Positions 1-8,353 are shown, numbered from the stretch's first letter. The stretch is 15,823 nucleotides of DNA from Chromatiales bacterium (GCA_027057985.1 JALUTJ010000131.1:1-15823), one strand, 5' to 3'. Notes: generated from the sequence alone by a model not told the origin. Made by a program: numbers and translations.

Positions 1-1
1 C

Positions 2-664
2 GTGCTGGGGCTGTTTGCCTTCCTGTTTGGCATCGCGGTACTGATTTTTAGTATCGGTCCGCGCGATCTCGATGAAGATGTACAGAAAATCATCACTGCC
101 ATGGAAGAGGAGGATTACGAGGCAGCCAATCTCTATGCCTCTGAACTTGCTGGGCGCGAAATCGCTGAACCACCAATGCAACTGGCGCAGACGGTAAAAG
201 AAGAGATCCTGCTGCAGTCCAATATTCGAATCCTGGGTGTGATTTTCTGGTTTATTCTGCTCGGCCCGGTGGGGGCGGTACTGTTTCGTGTCAGTTGCCT
301 GTTAAAGCAGCAACAGCAGGATCAGGATGATGATTTTTCCCGTGCCAGTCGTGACCTCTACGATATTCTTGTCTGGTTACCGGCACGTATCGTGGTGCTG
401 AGTTTCGCGGTGGCCGGAAATTTTGTCGATACCATGAGCTACTGGAACGGCATTGCCGACCTGTGGCAGCGGCAAAGTGAAAAATTTATCGTTATCAGTG
501 GCATTGGTGCGCTACGCTATGAATCTCGTATCGATCGTCAGCACCATAACAGTGATGAGATCGACATCAATGGCATTCATCATGCCCTTGCTCTGGTTAA
601 ACGCGCTGTCATCGTCTGGGTGGTATTGCTTGGCCTGTTAACCGTTACCGGCTGGTTAGTATAA
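2..664 (+). CDS. ampE: AmpE-like inner-membrane protein, 5' partial
   Basis: The reading frame is open to the left edge, so the true start lies outside the window; the GTG at position 2 is only the first possible start. About 220 residues are visible against roughly 280 for AmpE, so about 60 N-terminal residues are missing. Hydrophobic segments lie near residues 1-18, 78-98 and 200-220. The block DLYDILVWLPARIVVLSFAV (near residues 118-137) followed by AGN is the AmpE/CbiB superfamily signature; CbiB here has the parallel [22 protein letters not shown]. AmpE is known as a membrane protein usually paired with AmpD and linked to beta-lactamase induction through muropeptide recycling; whether that holds here is inference. 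It has no evident role in B12 and ends 64 nt before cobU, so it is probably the end of a separate ampD-ampE unit. The main alternative is a diverged CbiB paralogue. Confidence 0.8.
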   Translation: MLGLFAFLFGIAVLIFSIGPRDLDEDVQKIITAMEEEDYEAANLYASELAGREIAEPPMQLAQTVKEEILLQSNIRILGVIFWFILLGPVGAVLFRVSCLLKQQQQDQDDDFSRASRDLYDILVWLPARIVVLSFAVAGNFVDTMSYWNGIADLWQRQSEKFIVISGIGALRYESRIDRQHHNSDEIDINGIHHALALVKRAVIVWVVLLGLLTVTGWLV

Positions 665-728
665 AAATAAAAAACAGTGGCTGCTGTTATGATCCTGCAT
701 TTTTTTTCCTTCCGAGTTTTTAATCATT

Positions 729-1244
729 ATGCATGAGCTTGTTCTCGGTGGTGCGCGTTCCGGTAAAAGTGCCTATGCTGAAAGTCGTGCCACGCAAAGT
801 GGGCTGGACGTGGTCTATATTGCCACCGCGCAGGCACTGGATAATGAAATGCAGCAGCGTATTGCACATCACCAGCAGCAACGCCCGGCACACTGGAAAC
901 TGGTTGAAGAACCACTTGAGCTGGCAACCGTCTTAAAACAACAGGCAAGCCCTTCTACCTGTCTCCTGGTGGACTGTTTAACCCTGTGGTTAAGTAACCA
1001 GCTGTACTCGGAACAACATAAAGATCATATTGCAGAAAATATTGCCAGCCTGGTGGAAACACTCAGTGTTTTACCGGGGCAGGTTATTTTTGTTAGTAAT
1101 GAAGTTTCCATGGGTATTATTCCCATGGGGAAAATTAACCGGCAGTTTGTTGATGAGGCTGGGCGTATGCACCAGCAACTTGCAACAGCCTGCCAGCGAG
1201 TCACATTGATGGTTGCGGGTATCCCCAGCCGGATTAAAGGGTAA
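729..1244 (+). CDS. cobU: Adenosylcobinamide kinase / adenosylcobinamide-phosphate guanylyltransferase
   Basis: CobU (CobP) phosphorylates adenosylcobinamide and then transfers GMP from GTP to give adenosylcobinamide-GDP, the activated donor for CobS. It is a cytoplasmic enzyme. The 171 residues match the family's usual size. The N-terminus carries the P-loop GGARSGKS (residues 7-14). The segment RIAHH at 44-48 lies where Salmonella CobU carries its guanylylated histidine, which makes H47 the likely acceptor. RPAHW (52-56) and NEVSMGIIP (124-132) are further CobU hallmarks. The ATG at 729 gives the expected start immediately before the P-loop strand. No strong Shine-Dalgarno is visible; a TATAAA at 660-665 could be a -10 element, but its -35 is poor. 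It is first of four co-oriented genes and is separated from cobT by 3 nt. Confidence 0.96.
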   Translation: MHELVLGGARSGKSAYAESRATQSGLDVVYIATAQALDNEMQQRIAHHQQQRPAHWKLVEEPLELATVLKQQASPSTCLLVDCLTLWLSNQLYSEQHKDHIAENIASLVETLSVLPGQVIFVSNEVSMGIIPMGKINRQFVDEAGRMHQQLATACQRVTLMVAGIPSRIKG

Positions 1245-1247
1245 ACA

Positions 1248-2294
1248 ATGAAGTGGATCGAACAGGATATAAAACCAGTTTCACAACAGGCCATTGATGC
1301 CGCCAGAGAACGCCAGGCGATTCTGACCAAGCCGCCCGGCTCACTGGGCAAGCTGGAAACACTGGGCATCTTTTTTTCAGCGGTACAACAAACACAGCAT
1401 CCCGTGGTGGATAAAGTTCATATCAGTGTATTTGCTGCCGACCATGGTATTGCAGAAGAGAACGTTTCGGCTTTCCCTCAGGTAGTGACCAGTGAAATGA
1501 TCAAGAACTTTGCCCGTGGTGGTGCGGCCATTAGTGTACTGGCAAAACAACTGGGCGCAGTACTGGAAGTGATTGATCTTGGTACCGTGGTAGATACGGG
1601 TGAACTCGATGGTGTGATTCGGCACCGTATTGCGGCTTCTAGCAGTAATTTTGCCAGGCAGGCTGCGATGGATGAAGCACAACTACAACAGGGCATGCAG
1701 GCGGGTGTCGATGCCGTGCAACGCGCGATCAGTAGCGGTGCCAGGGTTTATATCGGTGGGGATATGGGTATTGCCAATACCACTTCGGCAACGGCACTGG
1801 CCTGTGCCTACCTGGGTAAAACAGCAGCAGAGCTGGCAGGGCCAGGCACTGGCCTGGATGAGCAGGGTGTCAGTCACAAGGCTGAGGTTATCGCAAAGGC
1901 ACTTGCTTTGCACAAGGCCGACAGTCTGGATGATATTTCTATACTGCGTTATTTTGGTGGTTTTGAAATTGCCGCACTTTGTGGCGCTTATATTCATGCG
2001 GCACAGCAGGGCTTACCAGTGATCATCGATGGCTTTATTGCCACCGCGGCTTCGCTAGCGGCAAGAAGAATCAAACCGGGATGCCAGGAATGGTTTATCT
2101 ATGCACATCAGTCGCATGAACAGGGACACGCTACACTTCTTGCTGCGATGGGAGTTGAACCGCTTTTAAATCTGAATATGCGACTGGGCGAGGGTAGTGG
2201 TGCTGCGGTAGCCGTGCCACTTATTCAGCAGGCCTGTGCCTTACATGCTGAGATGGCGACTTTTGCCGAAGCCGGTGTTTCCACGAGTGACTGA
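1248..2294 (+). CDS. cobT: Nicotinate-nucleotide--dimethylbenzimidazole phosphoribosyltransferase
   Basis: CobT transfers phosphoribose from nicotinate mononucleotide to 5,6-dimethylbenzimidazole, making alpha-ribazole phosphate, the lower-ligand precursor. The 348 residues are full length. Visible family blocks are PPGSLGKLE (29-37), ADHGIAEENVSAFPQ (64-78), GGAAI (91-95), GDMGIANTTSATA (171-183), GPGTGLD (198-204) and RLGEGSGAA (312-320). E315 in the last block corresponds to the catalytic glutamate described for Salmonella CobT. An AAAGGG Shine-Dalgarno at 1236-1241, inside the end of cobU, sits 6 nt before the ATG and supports this start. The 3' end overlaps the GTG start of cobC by 8 nt. 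No BluB-type dimethylbenzimidazole synthase is in the window, so the base is either made elsewhere or scavenged. Confidence 0.97.
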   Translation: MKWIEQDIKPVSQQAIDAARERQAILTKPPGSLGKLETLGIFFSAVQQTQHPVVDKVHISVFAADHGIAEENVSAFPQVVTSEMIKNFARGGAAISVLAKQLGAVLEVIDLGTVVDTGELDGVIRHRIAASSSNFARQAAMDEAQLQQGMQAGVDAVQRAISSGARVYIGGDMGIANTTSATALACAYLGKTAAELAGPGTGLDEQGVSHKAEVIAKALALHKADSLDDISILRYFGGFEIAALCGAYIHAAQQGLPVIIDGFIATAASLAARRIKPGCQEWFIYAHQSHEQGHATLLAAMGVEPLLNLNMRLGEGSGAAVAVPLIQQACALHAEMATFAEAGVSTSD

Positions 2295-2898
2295 GACAAC
2301 GATTATCGATCTGTTGCGTCATGGGGAAGTTGCCGGAGGGCAATGTTACCGTGGTCAGCAGGATGATCCTTTAACTGCAAAGGGCAGGCAACAACTGCAT
2401 ACTGTAACAAAACCTTATAGCGGCTGGCAGAGCGTGATCAGTTCGCCATTGCAACGCTGCGCCAGTTTTGCAACCGAACTTGCGCAGGACAGGGAGATAC
2501 CGTTAAAAACTGAAGCGGCATTTAGCGAGATTGCGTTTGGTGAGTGGGAAGGCAAAACGGCTGAAGAATTATTAAAAACCGATGGTGAAAAGATAAAAAG
2601 CTACTGGGATAATCCAGTAGCCGTGACACCGCCGGGTGGCGAAAGGTTGCTAGACTTTCAGCAAAGAGTTTTATGCGGCTGGCAGGATTTAATAGCGCAA
2701 TACCGGGGTCGGCATATTGTTGTTGTGACTCATGCTGGGGTAATTCGTATGATTTTGTCTCATGTGCTGGATATGCCAATAACAGCCCTGTTTCGGCTAC
2801 AGGTCGAACTTGCCAGCCTGTCACGTATCCAGGTTGAACCAAGTGATAATGAGATCTGGTCACGACTGGTTTTCCATGGGGTAACAGATCATGCTTAA
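2287..2898 (+). CDS. cobC: Alpha-ribazole phosphatase-like histidine phosphatase
   Basis: This is a histidine phosphatase of the phosphoglycerate-mutase superfamily. In the cob context it most likely dephosphorylates alpha-ribazole 5'-phosphate, or the final cobalamin phosphate. From the GTG at 2287 it is 203 residues. RHGE (11-14) carries the phosphoacceptor histidine H12. YRGQQDDPLT, SSPLQRC (52-58), FGEWEG and VTHAGVIR (H149) follow in the family order. The frame extends back to an ATG at 2236 inside cobT, but that would add 17 residues not seen in the family. The GTG at 2287 forms a GTGACTGA overlap with the cobT stop and puts the first beta strand right at the N-terminus, so I prefer it. 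The 3' end overlaps cobS as ATGCTTAA. Both overlaps suggest translational coupling. Note that the name CobC is also used elsewhere for the threonine-phosphate decarboxylase. Confidence 0.92.
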   Translation: MTETTIIDLLRHGEVAGGQCYRGQQDDPLTAKGRQQLHTVTKPYSGWQSVISSPLQRCASFATELAQDREIPLKTEAAFSEIAFGEWEGKTAEELLKTDGEKIKSYWDNPVAVTPPGGERLLDFQQRVLCGWQDLIAQYRGRHIVVVTHAGVIRMILSHVLDMPITALFRLQVELASLSRIQVEPSDNEIWSRLVFHGVTDHA

Positions 2899-3628
2899 AG
2901 CATTCTGCACTGCCATGTTGTTACTCACTCGTATCCCGGTGCCTTCGCGCTGTTATATCAATGAAAACGATAATGAAAGACTCTATAGCTGGTCGGTGCT
3001 GTTCTATCCGCTGGTTGGTTTGTTGATAGGCCTTTTATTATGGTTACTACAGTGGGGGCTGTCATTTATCTCTCTGCCAGCGCATGGCATGGTCGAAGCA
3101 GTGATACTGCTTGCTGCCTGGGTGCTTGTTAGCGGAGCATTGCACCTCGATGGTCTTGCCGACAGTGCCGATGCCTGGCTCGGTGGCTTTGGCGATCGTG
3201 AACGTACACTGGAAATTATGAAAGATCCGCGTAGCGGGCCTGCCGCGGTTATCATTTTAATTCTGTTACTATTGCTGAAATTTTCTTTGCTGATTCATAT
3301 CGACTGGACATTATTGATACTGGCTCCTGTTGCGGGTAGAACCGCAGCCATGATCCTGCTTGCAACAACACAGAACGTACGTCGTGGTGGTATGGCGGAA
3401 TTACTGGTTAAATATCTGTCACTACAGTCGGTATTTATCGTGACATTGGTTGTTATTGCCCTGTTTGTGATTCTGGTGGGAAAAGCCAGCCTTTGGCTGC
3501 TACTGGTTTTTCTTTTTGGCTATGCCCTGCGTTACATGATGATAAAACGTATCGGCGGTTTGACTGGAGATACAGTAGGTGCCACAGTAGAACTGGTTGA
3601 AGCCGCTACCTTGCTGGTGCTGATATAA
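2891..3628 (+). CDS. cobS: Adenosylcobinamide-GDP ribazoletransferase (cobalamin synthase)
   Basis: CobS (CobV) is the integral inner-membrane enzyme that joins adenosylcobinamide-GDP to alpha-ribazole or its phosphate, completing the nucleotide loop. The 245 residues match the family. The N-terminus MLKAFCTAMLLLTRIPVP is typical. The conserved acidic block GALHLDGLADSADAW (82-96) and EIMKDPRSGP (108-117) are the diagnostic motifs, and the rest is mostly hydrophobic helices (near 40-62, 67-85, 117-155 and 170-208). The start ATG lies in the ATGCTTAA overlap with cobC; a GGGG stretch at 2878-2881 may act as its Shine-Dalgarno. It is the last gene of the cobUTCS unit. No intrinsic terminator with a T tract follows; a REP-like palindrome begins 22 nt after the stop. 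Confidence 0.96.
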   Translation: MLKAFCTAMLLLTRIPVPSRCYINENDNERLYSWSVLFYPLVGLLIGLLLWLLQWGLSFISLPAHGMVEAVILLAAWVLVSGALHLDGLADSADAWLGGFGDRERTLEIMKDPRSGPAAVIILILLLLLKFSLLIHIDWTLLILAPVAGRTAAMILLATTQNVRRGGMAELLVKYLSLQSVFIVTLVVIALFVILVGKASLWLLLVFLFGYALRYMMIKRIGGLTGDTVGATVELVEAATLLVLI

Positions 3629-3650
3629 AATCACATCTCGAGTCAGATAG

Positions 3651-3676
3651 GTCGGCTCAAGCGCAGCGGAGCCGAC
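3651..3676. repeat. REP-like palindrome, copy 1
   Basis: Perfect 8-bp stem GTCGGCTC/GAGCCGAC around a 10-nt loop AAGCGCAGCG. Related copies are at 3854-3879, 8358-8389, 8401-8426 and 15685-15710. It lies just after the cobS stop codon. Confidence 0.8.
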
Positions 3677-3853
3677 AACATGCCAGAAAAAATTCAAAGA
3701 ACACCAAGACGCAGAGTTCGCAAATTTATTTTGTGTAGCTTAGGCTTCAGCCTGACGAAAAAAATTCACGGATATTTTTCTCGCAAAATATCCTGTTACG
3801 AGGAATAAATAAACCTTTGCGCTCTCTGCGACTTTGCGGTGAAAAATTTGAAG

Positions 3854-3879
3854 GTCGGCTCAAGCGCAGTGGAGCAGAC
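3854..3879. repeat. REP-like palindrome, copy 2 (degenerate)
   Basis: Same unit and same orientation as the copy at 3651, with loop AAGCGCAGTG. The right arm reads GAGCAGAC, so one stem pair is lost. It lies 50 nt past the end of the convergent cobQ gene. Confidence 0.7.
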
Positions 3880-3928
3880 AAAATAATTTCTACGGCTGAG
3901 CTACACAAGAAAAATTTTTATGCTTCTT

Positions 3929-5377
3929 TTATATGTTTAAGATAGCTTCGATATCAAGATGCTGCTGCATTTCATTTGCTAGCCGATCAAGTTCGTCTTC
4001 CCTGAATTTTTCGTAATCAAATGCTTCACTTTTCTCAAGTCCGGCCCACTTTAGCAGGCTTTGCAGGGCTTCTTTGTGATCGAACAGGCCATGCAGGTAG
4101 GTTCCCATTATCTGGCCGTCTTCCGAGATAACGCCATCATTACCATGCGGCAACTTAATTGCTGGCTGATTCAGAGCAGGACCATTTGAAACACCCATAT
4201 GAATTTCATAACCACTTACTCCTGCATTATCATGGCAGAAATGTCCGCTAACCTGCTTTAACTGCTTTTCCTCTTCAATCGTGGTTTCAAAATCCAGCAG
4301 TCCCAGTCCTTCACAGCTTTTGGCTTTGCCTTCAAGCCCATGCGGATCATGAAGCTGTTTGCCCAGCATCTGGTAGCCACCACAGATACCCAGTAGCTTA
4401 CCGCCGTAACGCAGGTGCTTTTCAATGTAGCTGTCCCAGCCCTGTTGTTTTAGCCAGCCAAGATCGTGTTGTACATTTTTACTACCAGGCAGGATAACAA
4501 GATCAGCAGCAGGTTTTGATTGTTGCGGGCCGATAAACTGAAGGTTAACCTGTGGATGTAGACGTAATACATCCATATCAGTGTGGTTGCTAATGCGGGG
4601 CAGGACGGGCACAACAACATTGAGCTGTTCTTTTTCCCGGTCTCTTCGCTGTTGTGTATTGATGCTGTCTTCGGCTTCAAGATGAAAACCTTTCAGGTAG
4701 GGCAGTACCCCCATTACCTTACGCTGCGTGCGTTGTTCCAGCCATTCAAGCCCGGAATGCAGCAGGCTGATATCACCACGAAAGCGGTTAATGACAAAGC
4801 CTCGGGTACGTTGTTGTTCAGACGGAGACAGCAGTTCAAAGGTGCCGGTAATATGGGCAAAGACACCACCACGATCGATGTCGGCGACGAGGATGACCGG
4901 GCAATCCACGGCTTCGGCAAAGCCCATATTGGCAATATCATGATCTCGCAGGTTGATTTCTGCCGGACTGCCGGCTCCTTCGACAATAATCCAGTCATAT
5001 TGCTGTTGCAGTCGCTGGTAGGAGGCCATTACTGCCTGCATCGCGGTGGTTTTGTAATCATGATAGGCCACGGCATCAAGACTGGTTACCGCCTTGCCAT
5101 GAACGATGACCTGGGCACCGGTATCCGAACTGGGTTTGAGTAAGACCGGGTTCATATCGGTATGGGGTTGCAGTCCCGCCGCGAGCGCCTGCACTGCCTG
5201 GGCACGACCGATCTCACCGCCATCCATCGTGACCGCGCTATTGAGCGCCATATTCTGTGGTTTGAAAGGGACAACCCGTTCCCCCTGGTTTTTTAAAATC
5301 CGGCACAGGCCAGCAACCAGCGTGCTTTTACCGGCATCTGAGGTAGTTCCCTGTATCATGATCGTTTTTGCTGTCAT
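3929..5377 (-). CDS. cobQ: Cobyric acid synthase (glutamine-hydrolysing)
   Basis: CobQ (CbiP) performs four ATP- and glutamine-dependent amidations of adenosylcobyrinic acid a,c-diamide to give adenosylcobyric acid. The N-terminal dethiobiotin-synthetase-like domain has the P-loop [10 protein letters not shown] (10-19), [10 protein letters not shown] (38-47) and [11 protein letters not shown] (164-174). The C-terminal class-I glutamine amidotransferase domain has LPGSKN (296-301), the nucleophile C332 in [11 protein letters not shown], and YLHGLFD with H429. From the ATG at 5377 the protein is 482 residues, as expected. The open frame reaches back to 5479, but that would run into the divergent cbiB coding region and add 34 residues unlike the family, so I reject it. 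It is a single-gene unit on the minus strand, divergent from cbiB. No riboswitch is visible in front of it. Confidence 0.96.
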   Translation of the reverse strand: MTAKTIMIQGTTSDAGKSTLVAGLCRILKNQGERVVPFKPQNMALNSAVTMDGGEIGRAQAVQALAAGLQPHTDMNPVLLKPSSDTGAQVIVHGKAVTSLDAVAYHDYKTTAMQAVMASYQRLQQQYDWIIVEGAGSPAEINLRDHDIANMGFAEAVDCPVILVADIDRGGVFAHITGTFELLSPSEQQRTRGFVINRFRGDISLLHSGLEWLEQRTQRKVMGVLPYLKGFHLEAEDSINTQQRRDREKEQLNVVVPVLPRISNHTDMDVLRLHPQVNLQFIGPQQSKPAADLVILPGSKNVQHDLGWLKQQGWDSYIEKHLRYGGKLLGICGGYQMLGKQLHDPHGLEGKAKSCEGLGLLDFETTIEEEKQLKQVSGHFCHDNAGVSGYEIHMGVSNGPALNQPAIKLPHGNDGVISEDGQIMGTYLHGLFDHKEALQSLLKWAGLEKSEAFDYEKFREDELDRLANEMQQHLDIEAILNI

Positions 5378-5426
5378 AAGGCTATTTTGACATTTATTTT
5401 CCAGGCTGTCCTGATAAACTCCCGGC
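5378..5426. promoter_or_regulatory. Divergent cobQ/cbiB promoter region
   Basis: Only 49 nt separate the two divergent start codons, so promoters for both must overlap here or lie inside the opposite gene. A perfect TTGACA stands at 5387-5392 on the plus strand, but the nearest -10-like strings (TGATAA at 5412, GATAAA at 5413) leave a 19-20 nt spacer, which is too long for a strong sigma-70 promoter. No B12-box or other cobalamin riboswitch motif fits in this gap. Confidence 0.3.
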
Positions 5427-6356
5427 ATGACTTTATCACTTGTTATTGTTCTTGCCCTGTTACTCGATGCGGTTACCACGGAGCCGCGCAGATGGCACCC
5501 ACTGGTGGGTTTTGGTTATCTGGCCAGCACGCTGGAAAAGAGACTCAACCGGGAACCTGAAAAGCGGCTTGCCATTCTATATGGTAGCCTGGGCTGGTTA
5601 TTACTGGTACTGCCTTTTGTCTTTCTTATGGCATGGCTTGAGCAACTGTATTCACCTTATTCAGATTTTATAACAGGTGTGCTTTGTCTTAGTTTTGCTA
5701 TCGGTGCTCACAGCCTGGTACAGCATGCGCGTACGGTCTCGAAGGCCTTAGTTCAGGGGGAGCTGGCACAGGCCAGGGAAAAACTGGGAATGATGGTCAG
5801 CCGTGATACCCATGAGGCGGATAAGCTCGCGGTCATAAGGGGAACTATCGAGTCGGTACTGGAAAATGGCAATGATGCTATTTTTGCTGCTCTGTTCTGG
5901 TTTATCGTGTTGGGTGCACCGGGGGTGATCCTGTACCGGCTGGCTAATACCCTGGATGCGATGTGGGGGTATCGAACGGATCGTTTTATCTACTTTGGTC
6001 GGGTTACGGCGCGTATCGATGATGTTCTCAATTATATTCCTGCCCGATTGACGGCCATCAGTTATGCCCTGCTGGGTAATACCCGTTCTGCTTTGTCCTG
6101 CTGGATAAAGCAGGCCGGGCAGTGGAAGGGAGTAAACCCGGGAGTGGTAATGGCAAGCGGGGCCGGGGCGCTGGGTGTTTCACTCGGAGGTATGGCACGG
6201 TATCATGGGGAAAATATTCGCCGGCCGCAACTGGGTGGTGATGTTTTACCTGAAACAGAAGATATCGAGCGCAGTATTATTCTGCAATATAAAACGATAT
6301 TGTTATGGGTTTTTATCATTATTCTGGGAAATAGCCTGTTTGTCTTCTTGCGATAA
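5427..6356 (+). CDS. cbiB: Adenosylcobinamide-phosphate synthase
   Basis: CbiB (called CobD in Pseudomonas denitrificans naming) is an integral membrane protein. It attaches (R)-1-amino-2-propanol phosphate, made by the next gene, to adenosylcobyric acid. The 309 residues are full length. The N-terminal helix [16 protein letters not shown] leads into [10 protein letters not shown] (21-30), the typical family opening. The central [20 protein letters not shown] and the following block with [15 protein letters not shown] and ARYHG are conserved CbiB features. Hydrophobic helices lie near 5-15, 50-75, 77-93, 150-172 and 290-308. The ATG at 5427 has no clear Shine-Dalgarno. Its stop codon falls inside the likely start region of the following cobD gene, giving a 17-nt overlap. 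A distant relative (AmpE-like) lies at the left edge of the window. Confidence 0.96.
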   Translation: MTLSLVIVLALLLDAVTTEPRRWHPLVGFGYLASTLEKRLNREPEKRLAILYGSLGWLLLVLPFVFLMAWLEQLYSPYSDFITGVLCLSFAIGAHSLVQHARTVSKALVQGELAQAREKLGMMVSRDTHEADKLAVIRGTIESVLENGNDAIFAALFWFIVLGAPGVILYRLANTLDAMWGYRTDRFIYFGRVTARIDDVLNYIPARLTAISYALLGNTRSALSCWIKQAGQWKGVNPGVVMASGAGALGVSLGGMARYHGENIRRPQLGGDVLPETEDIERSIILQYKTILLWVFIIILGNSLFVFLR

Positions 6357-7407
6357 TCTTATTACAGCCGGGTTACATCACGGTGGTCGCCTTAATGTGG
6401 CAGCCAGCGAGTATGGTATTCCTCGCCAGGACTGGCTGGATCTTTCCACAGGCCTTAATCCACAGGCCTGGCCAGTGCAGACATGTGATGCGACAAGCTG
6501 GCAGCGCTTACCCGAGGAAGAGGATGGGCTGCAGCAGGCGGCCTGTGAATATTACGGCAGTGACTATGCTCTGCCGGTTGCTGGCTCACAGGCTGCGATA
6601 CAGTTGTTACCCACATTAAGAGCTGCATCACGTGTCGCGGTCATTGTTCCGGGTTATGCGGAACATGAATACAACTGGCAACAGAACGGGCATTCTGTTA
6701 TTCCATTGGCTATTCATCAGCTTGAATCGCACCTGCCTGAGCTGGATGTCGTGGTGATTATCAATCCCAATAACCCGGATGGCCATCTTGTGCCGGTTGA
6801 AACCCTGCTCTCGTGGCATCAGCAGTTGTCATTGCGCGGTGGCTGGTTGATTGTCGATGAAGCATTTATGGATACTACGCCAGAAAAGAGTATCGTGCCT
6901 TATACCACCAGACCCGGACTCATCGTTCTGCGTTCCATGGGCAAGTTTTTTGGCCTGGCAGGCATTCGTTGTGGCTTTGTGCTCAGTGACCGATCTTTTT
7001 TACAGCACATGGCAAGCCGGCTTGGCCCTTGGACCCTGACCGGGATGACACGTGCAATTGCCCGTGATGCCCTGCAGGACAGCTCATGGCAGAAAATCAA
7101 CCGGCAACAGCTTGAACGGGCCTCAATACGACTGAAAACTTTGCTGGAAAGAAGTGGTTTTACTGTACAGGGAGGAACGGCACTGTTTCAGTATCTGCAA
7201 CATCCACGGGCAAAAGAGATCCATGATCTTTTTGCACAGCATGCGATACTTTTGCGTTATTATCCAGACATGAAAAACAGCTTGCCTGCTCTGCGGTTTG
7301 GCCTGCCAGCGAGTGAGAATGACTGGCAGCGTCTGCAGCAGGTTTTAAACAGGACAGAAATGATCGGAATGATAAAACAAATGACCGGGTCAGAAATCCA
7401 TGCTTAA
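6340..7407 (+). CDS. cobD: Threonine-phosphate decarboxylase, apparent TTG start
   Basis: A PLP-dependent class-I/II aminotransferase-fold enzyme that decarboxylates L-threonine phosphate to (R)-1-amino-2-propanol phosphate, the linker used by CbiB. This is Salmonella CobD, also called CobC in Pseudomonas. From TTG at 6340 it is 355 residues. Visible motifs are GLHHGG (11-16), DWLDLSTGLNP (31-41), GSQAAIQ (82-88), NPNNPDG (142-148), VDEAFMD (172-178) and the PLP lysine K202 in SMGKFFGLAGIRCGF. The frame also has an ATG at 6175, deep inside cbiB, but that would add 55 residues translated from the CbiB reading region. The TTG lies 9 nt after GGGAA (6326-6330) and puts the HGG motif at the usual distance, so it is the best start. 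The 3' end overlaps btuF as ATGCTTAA. Confidence 0.93.
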   Translation: MSSCDNLITAGLHHGGRLNVAASEYGIPRQDWLDLSTGLNPQAWPVQTCDATSWQRLPEEEDGLQQAACEYYGSDYALPVAGSQAAIQLLPTLRAASRVAVIVPGYAEHEYNWQQNGHSVIPLAIHQLESHLPELDVVVIINPNNPDGHLVPVETLLSWHQQLSLRGGWLIVDEAFMDTTPEKSIVPYTTRPGLIVLRSMGKFFGLAGIRCGFVLSDRSFLQHMASRLGPWTLTGMTRAIARDALQDSSWQKINRQQLERASIRLKTLLERSGFTVQGGTALFQYLQHPRAKEIHDLFAQHAILLRYYPDMKNSLPALRFGLPASENDWQRLQQVLNRTEMIGMIKQMTGSEIHA

Positions 7408-8269
7408 CAGAATTGTCTTACTGAGTGTTTTAGCGCTTTACGTTTTTACTGCACGAGCAACCATCACCTTGAGTGATGATAAAGGAAACAAGGTGCAGCT
7501 TATCCATCCGGCGCAACGGATAGTCAGTCTGGCACCGCATATCACCGAGTCTTTATTTGCTGCCGGGGCAGGGCAGAAGATCATCGCTACGGTTTCCTAT
7601 AGTGATTATCCTGAAGCAGCGAAAAAAATTACCCGTGTGGGAGGATATCCCTCGCTTGATCTGGAAAAAATTATTTCATTAAAGCCTGATTTGATTATTG
7701 CCTGGGCTTCGGGGAACAACCGGGATCAGATAGCGCGACTAAAAACGCTCGGTTTTCCCATTTATATGAGTGAGCCACGGCAACCGCTGGAAATTGCCCG
7801 AAATATCCGTAACTTTGGCCTGCTCGCTGGTACCTCTGAAGTGGCGGATAAAACTGCCGATGCTTTTGTTGCAAGGTATAAAAAGCTTGAACAACAATAT
7901 GCGAGAAAAAAGAAAGTCAGGGTGTTTTATCAGGTCTGGCATAAGCCGATTATGACCGTAAGTGGCAAGCACCTGATCTCAAAAATTATCCATCTTTGTG
8001 GTGGCAGCAATGTTTTTGCCGAGCTCAGTACCCTGACTCCACAGGTCTCACTTGAATCGGTATTGCTGGCACGACCACAGGTGATTGTTTCTGGTGGGAT
8101 GGGTAAGTCACGTCCAGACTGGCTGGATGCATGGAAGAAATGGCCACAGTTACCTGCGGTAAAAAACGGACACCTGTATTATATCGATCCCTCTATTATG
8201 CAGCGGGTGGGACCGCGTATTTTGCAGGGAGCAGAACAGCTTTGTCAGTTCCTGGAATACGCCAGGTAA
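7400..8269 (+). CDS. btuF: Periplasmic cobalamin-binding protein
   Basis: This is the substrate-binding component of a BtuCDF-type B12 ABC importer. The 289-residue protein has an N-terminal signal segment (LNRIVLLSVLALYVFTARA, likely cut near residue 20). IVSLAPHITESLFAAGAG (41-58) and GGYPSLDLEKIISLKPDLII (81-100) are the BtuF/FepB-family openings. FYQVWHKP follows. Cysteines C200 (in HLCGGSN) and C282 (in EQLCQFL) fall where E. coli BtuF has its disulfide pair. The lack of a lipobox cysteine suggests a soluble periplasmic protein. It is last in the cbiB-cobD-btuF unit, coupled to cobD by an 8-nt overlap. No BtuC permease or BtuD ATPase gene is in the window, so it must work with components encoded elsewhere. 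Confidence 0.93.
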   Translation: MLNRIVLLSVLALYVFTARATITLSDDKGNKVQLIHPAQRIVSLAPHITESLFAAGAGQKIIATVSYSDYPEAAKKITRVGGYPSLDLEKIISLKPDLIIAWASGNNRDQIARLKTLGFPIYMSEPRQPLEIARNIRNFGLLAGTSEVADKTADAFVARYKKLEQQYARKKKVRVFYQVWHKPIMTVSGKHLISKIIHLCGGSNVFAELSTLTPQVSLESVLLARPQVIVSGGMGKSRPDWLDAWKKWPQLPAVKNGHLYYIDPSIMQRVGPRILQGAEQLCQFLEYAR

Positions 8270-8353
8270 AAGATTGGTATTTATATGGACGGGATAAGGA
8301 ATTTAACGCAAAGAATATGGAGCTGTAGAGAACATAAAGTTTTTTGCTAAACT

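Larger units (their letters stand above)
3629..3928. repeat. Gene-free repeat cluster between convergent cobS and cobQ
   Basis: I see no gene in these 300 nt. The stretch is built from two repeat types. The outer pair is a GTCGGCTC/GAGCCGAC palindrome in direct orientation (3651-3676 and 3854-3879). Between them lie two arms of a CGCAAAG-type repeat in inverted orientation: 3702-3724 reads CACC...GACGCAGAG..CGCAAA, and the reverse complement of 3812-3841 reads CACCGCAAAGTCGCAGAG..CGCAAAGG. A second, weaker inverted match (TTGTGTAGCT near 3731-3741 against AGCTACACAA near 3899-3908) brackets part of it, and AGGCTTCAGCCT (3743-3754) is a small internal hairpin. The nesting suggests an accumulated non-autonomous element rather than a regulator. 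It sits at the junction of two convergent units and may act as a boundary, which is inference. Confidence 0.7.

Noticed and set aside
671..710. AACAG/CTGTT hairpin plus T tract between ampE and cobU as an intrinsic terminator
   Set aside because: The stem is only about 5 bp and AT-rich, and the T tract begins about 12 nt after it, so the geometry is wrong.
2236..2286. Upstream ATG extension of cobC inside cobT
   Set aside because: It adds 17 residues unlike histidine phosphatases; GTG at 2287, overlapping the cobT stop, fits family length and operon style.
3629..3928. Possible CRISPR-like array
   Set aside because: The repeats are palindromes in mixed orientation with irregular spacing and no uniform spacers.
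4583..5143. 186-codon plus-strand open frame opposite cobQ
   Set aside because: It is antisense to a gene with clear motifs and shows no recognisable domain, so it is a shadow frame.
5378..5479. 34-residue N-terminal extension of cobQ
   Set aside because: It would overlap the divergent cbiB coding sequence; the P-loop begins about 10 residues after the ATG at 5377, as in known CobQ proteins.
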